Shown here: in pieces, positions 6,439 through 6,446 of the stretch
Layout: each line of letters opens with the position of its first letter
Position numbering within the stretch: the first letter of the stretch is position 1
Assembly: GCA_031260845.1 (NCBI GenBank)
Contig: JAISKR010000013.1
Coordinates: forward strand, 1 to 6,446
Reading direction: 5' to 3'
From: Bacteroidales bacterium
GTDB lineage: Bacteria; Bacteroidota; Bacteroidia; Bacteroidales; UBA4181
Length of the DNA stretch: 6,446 bases
Translations under genes and position numbers: made by a program
Notes under the pieces: generated by a model
Seen by the model: the letters and a program-made list of their open reading frames with translations, nothing else
Database searches by the model: none
Told to the model about the DNA's origin: nothing

Positions 6439-6446
6439 CCGTATGT

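Noticed and set aside
1..6446. Mobile elements, CRISPR arrays, tRNA or rRNA genes
   Set aside because: No transposase or integrase frame, no regularly spaced repeats, no terminal inverted repeats and no tRNA-like cloverleaf were seen; coding sequence fills nearly the whole window.

Overview
The window reads as part of a Bacteroidota (most likely Bacteroidales) chromosome. The evidence is a family 92 glycoside hydrolase with an extra N-terminal jelly-roll domain, a Bacteroidetes-type promoter (TAnnTTTG) in front of it, A-rich leaders instead of strong Shine-Dalgarno sequences, and KAS III, BtrH-like and ACP proteins of a kind seen in this phylum. All seven supported genes are on the minus strand, so the genetic order runs from high to low coordinates. 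Every long plus-strand reading frame is an antisense shadow.

Positions 6438 to 1577 hold a very compact gene cluster. In transcription order it encodes: a KAS III-fold ketosynthase (StlD/DarB-like, with an intact Cys-His-Asn triad); a 131-residue protein with a C-terminal helix-turn-helix-like segment; a BtrH-like protein with a putative Cys-His-Asp acyltransferase or peptidase-like centre; an ABC ATPase; an ABC-2 type permease with a large extracytoplasmic loop; and a free-standing acyl carrier protein. Gaps are 12 and 3 bp, then two 1-bp stop/start overlaps (TAATG and TGATG), then 19 bp. This strongly suggests one transcript. The 5' end of the cluster may lie beyond the right edge.

The cluster can be read as a small acyl-thioester pathway. 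The ACP carries an acyl chain, the ketosynthase extends or condenses it, the BtrH-like protein transfers or releases it onto an acceptor, and the two-component ABC exporter moves the product or a precursor out. The product is not identifiable from the sequence. A dialkylresorcinol- or cyclohexanedione-like lipid is one guess. No ketoreductase, dehydratase, aromatase or phosphopantetheinyl transferase is present in the window.

Positions 1499 to 1 hold the 5' part (499 codons) of a secreted GH92 exo-alpha-mannosidase-like gene that runs off the left edge. It is separated from the ACP gene by 77 bp carrying its own putative promoter and no clear terminator. It is probably a separate glycan-degradation function, although read-through from the operon is possible.
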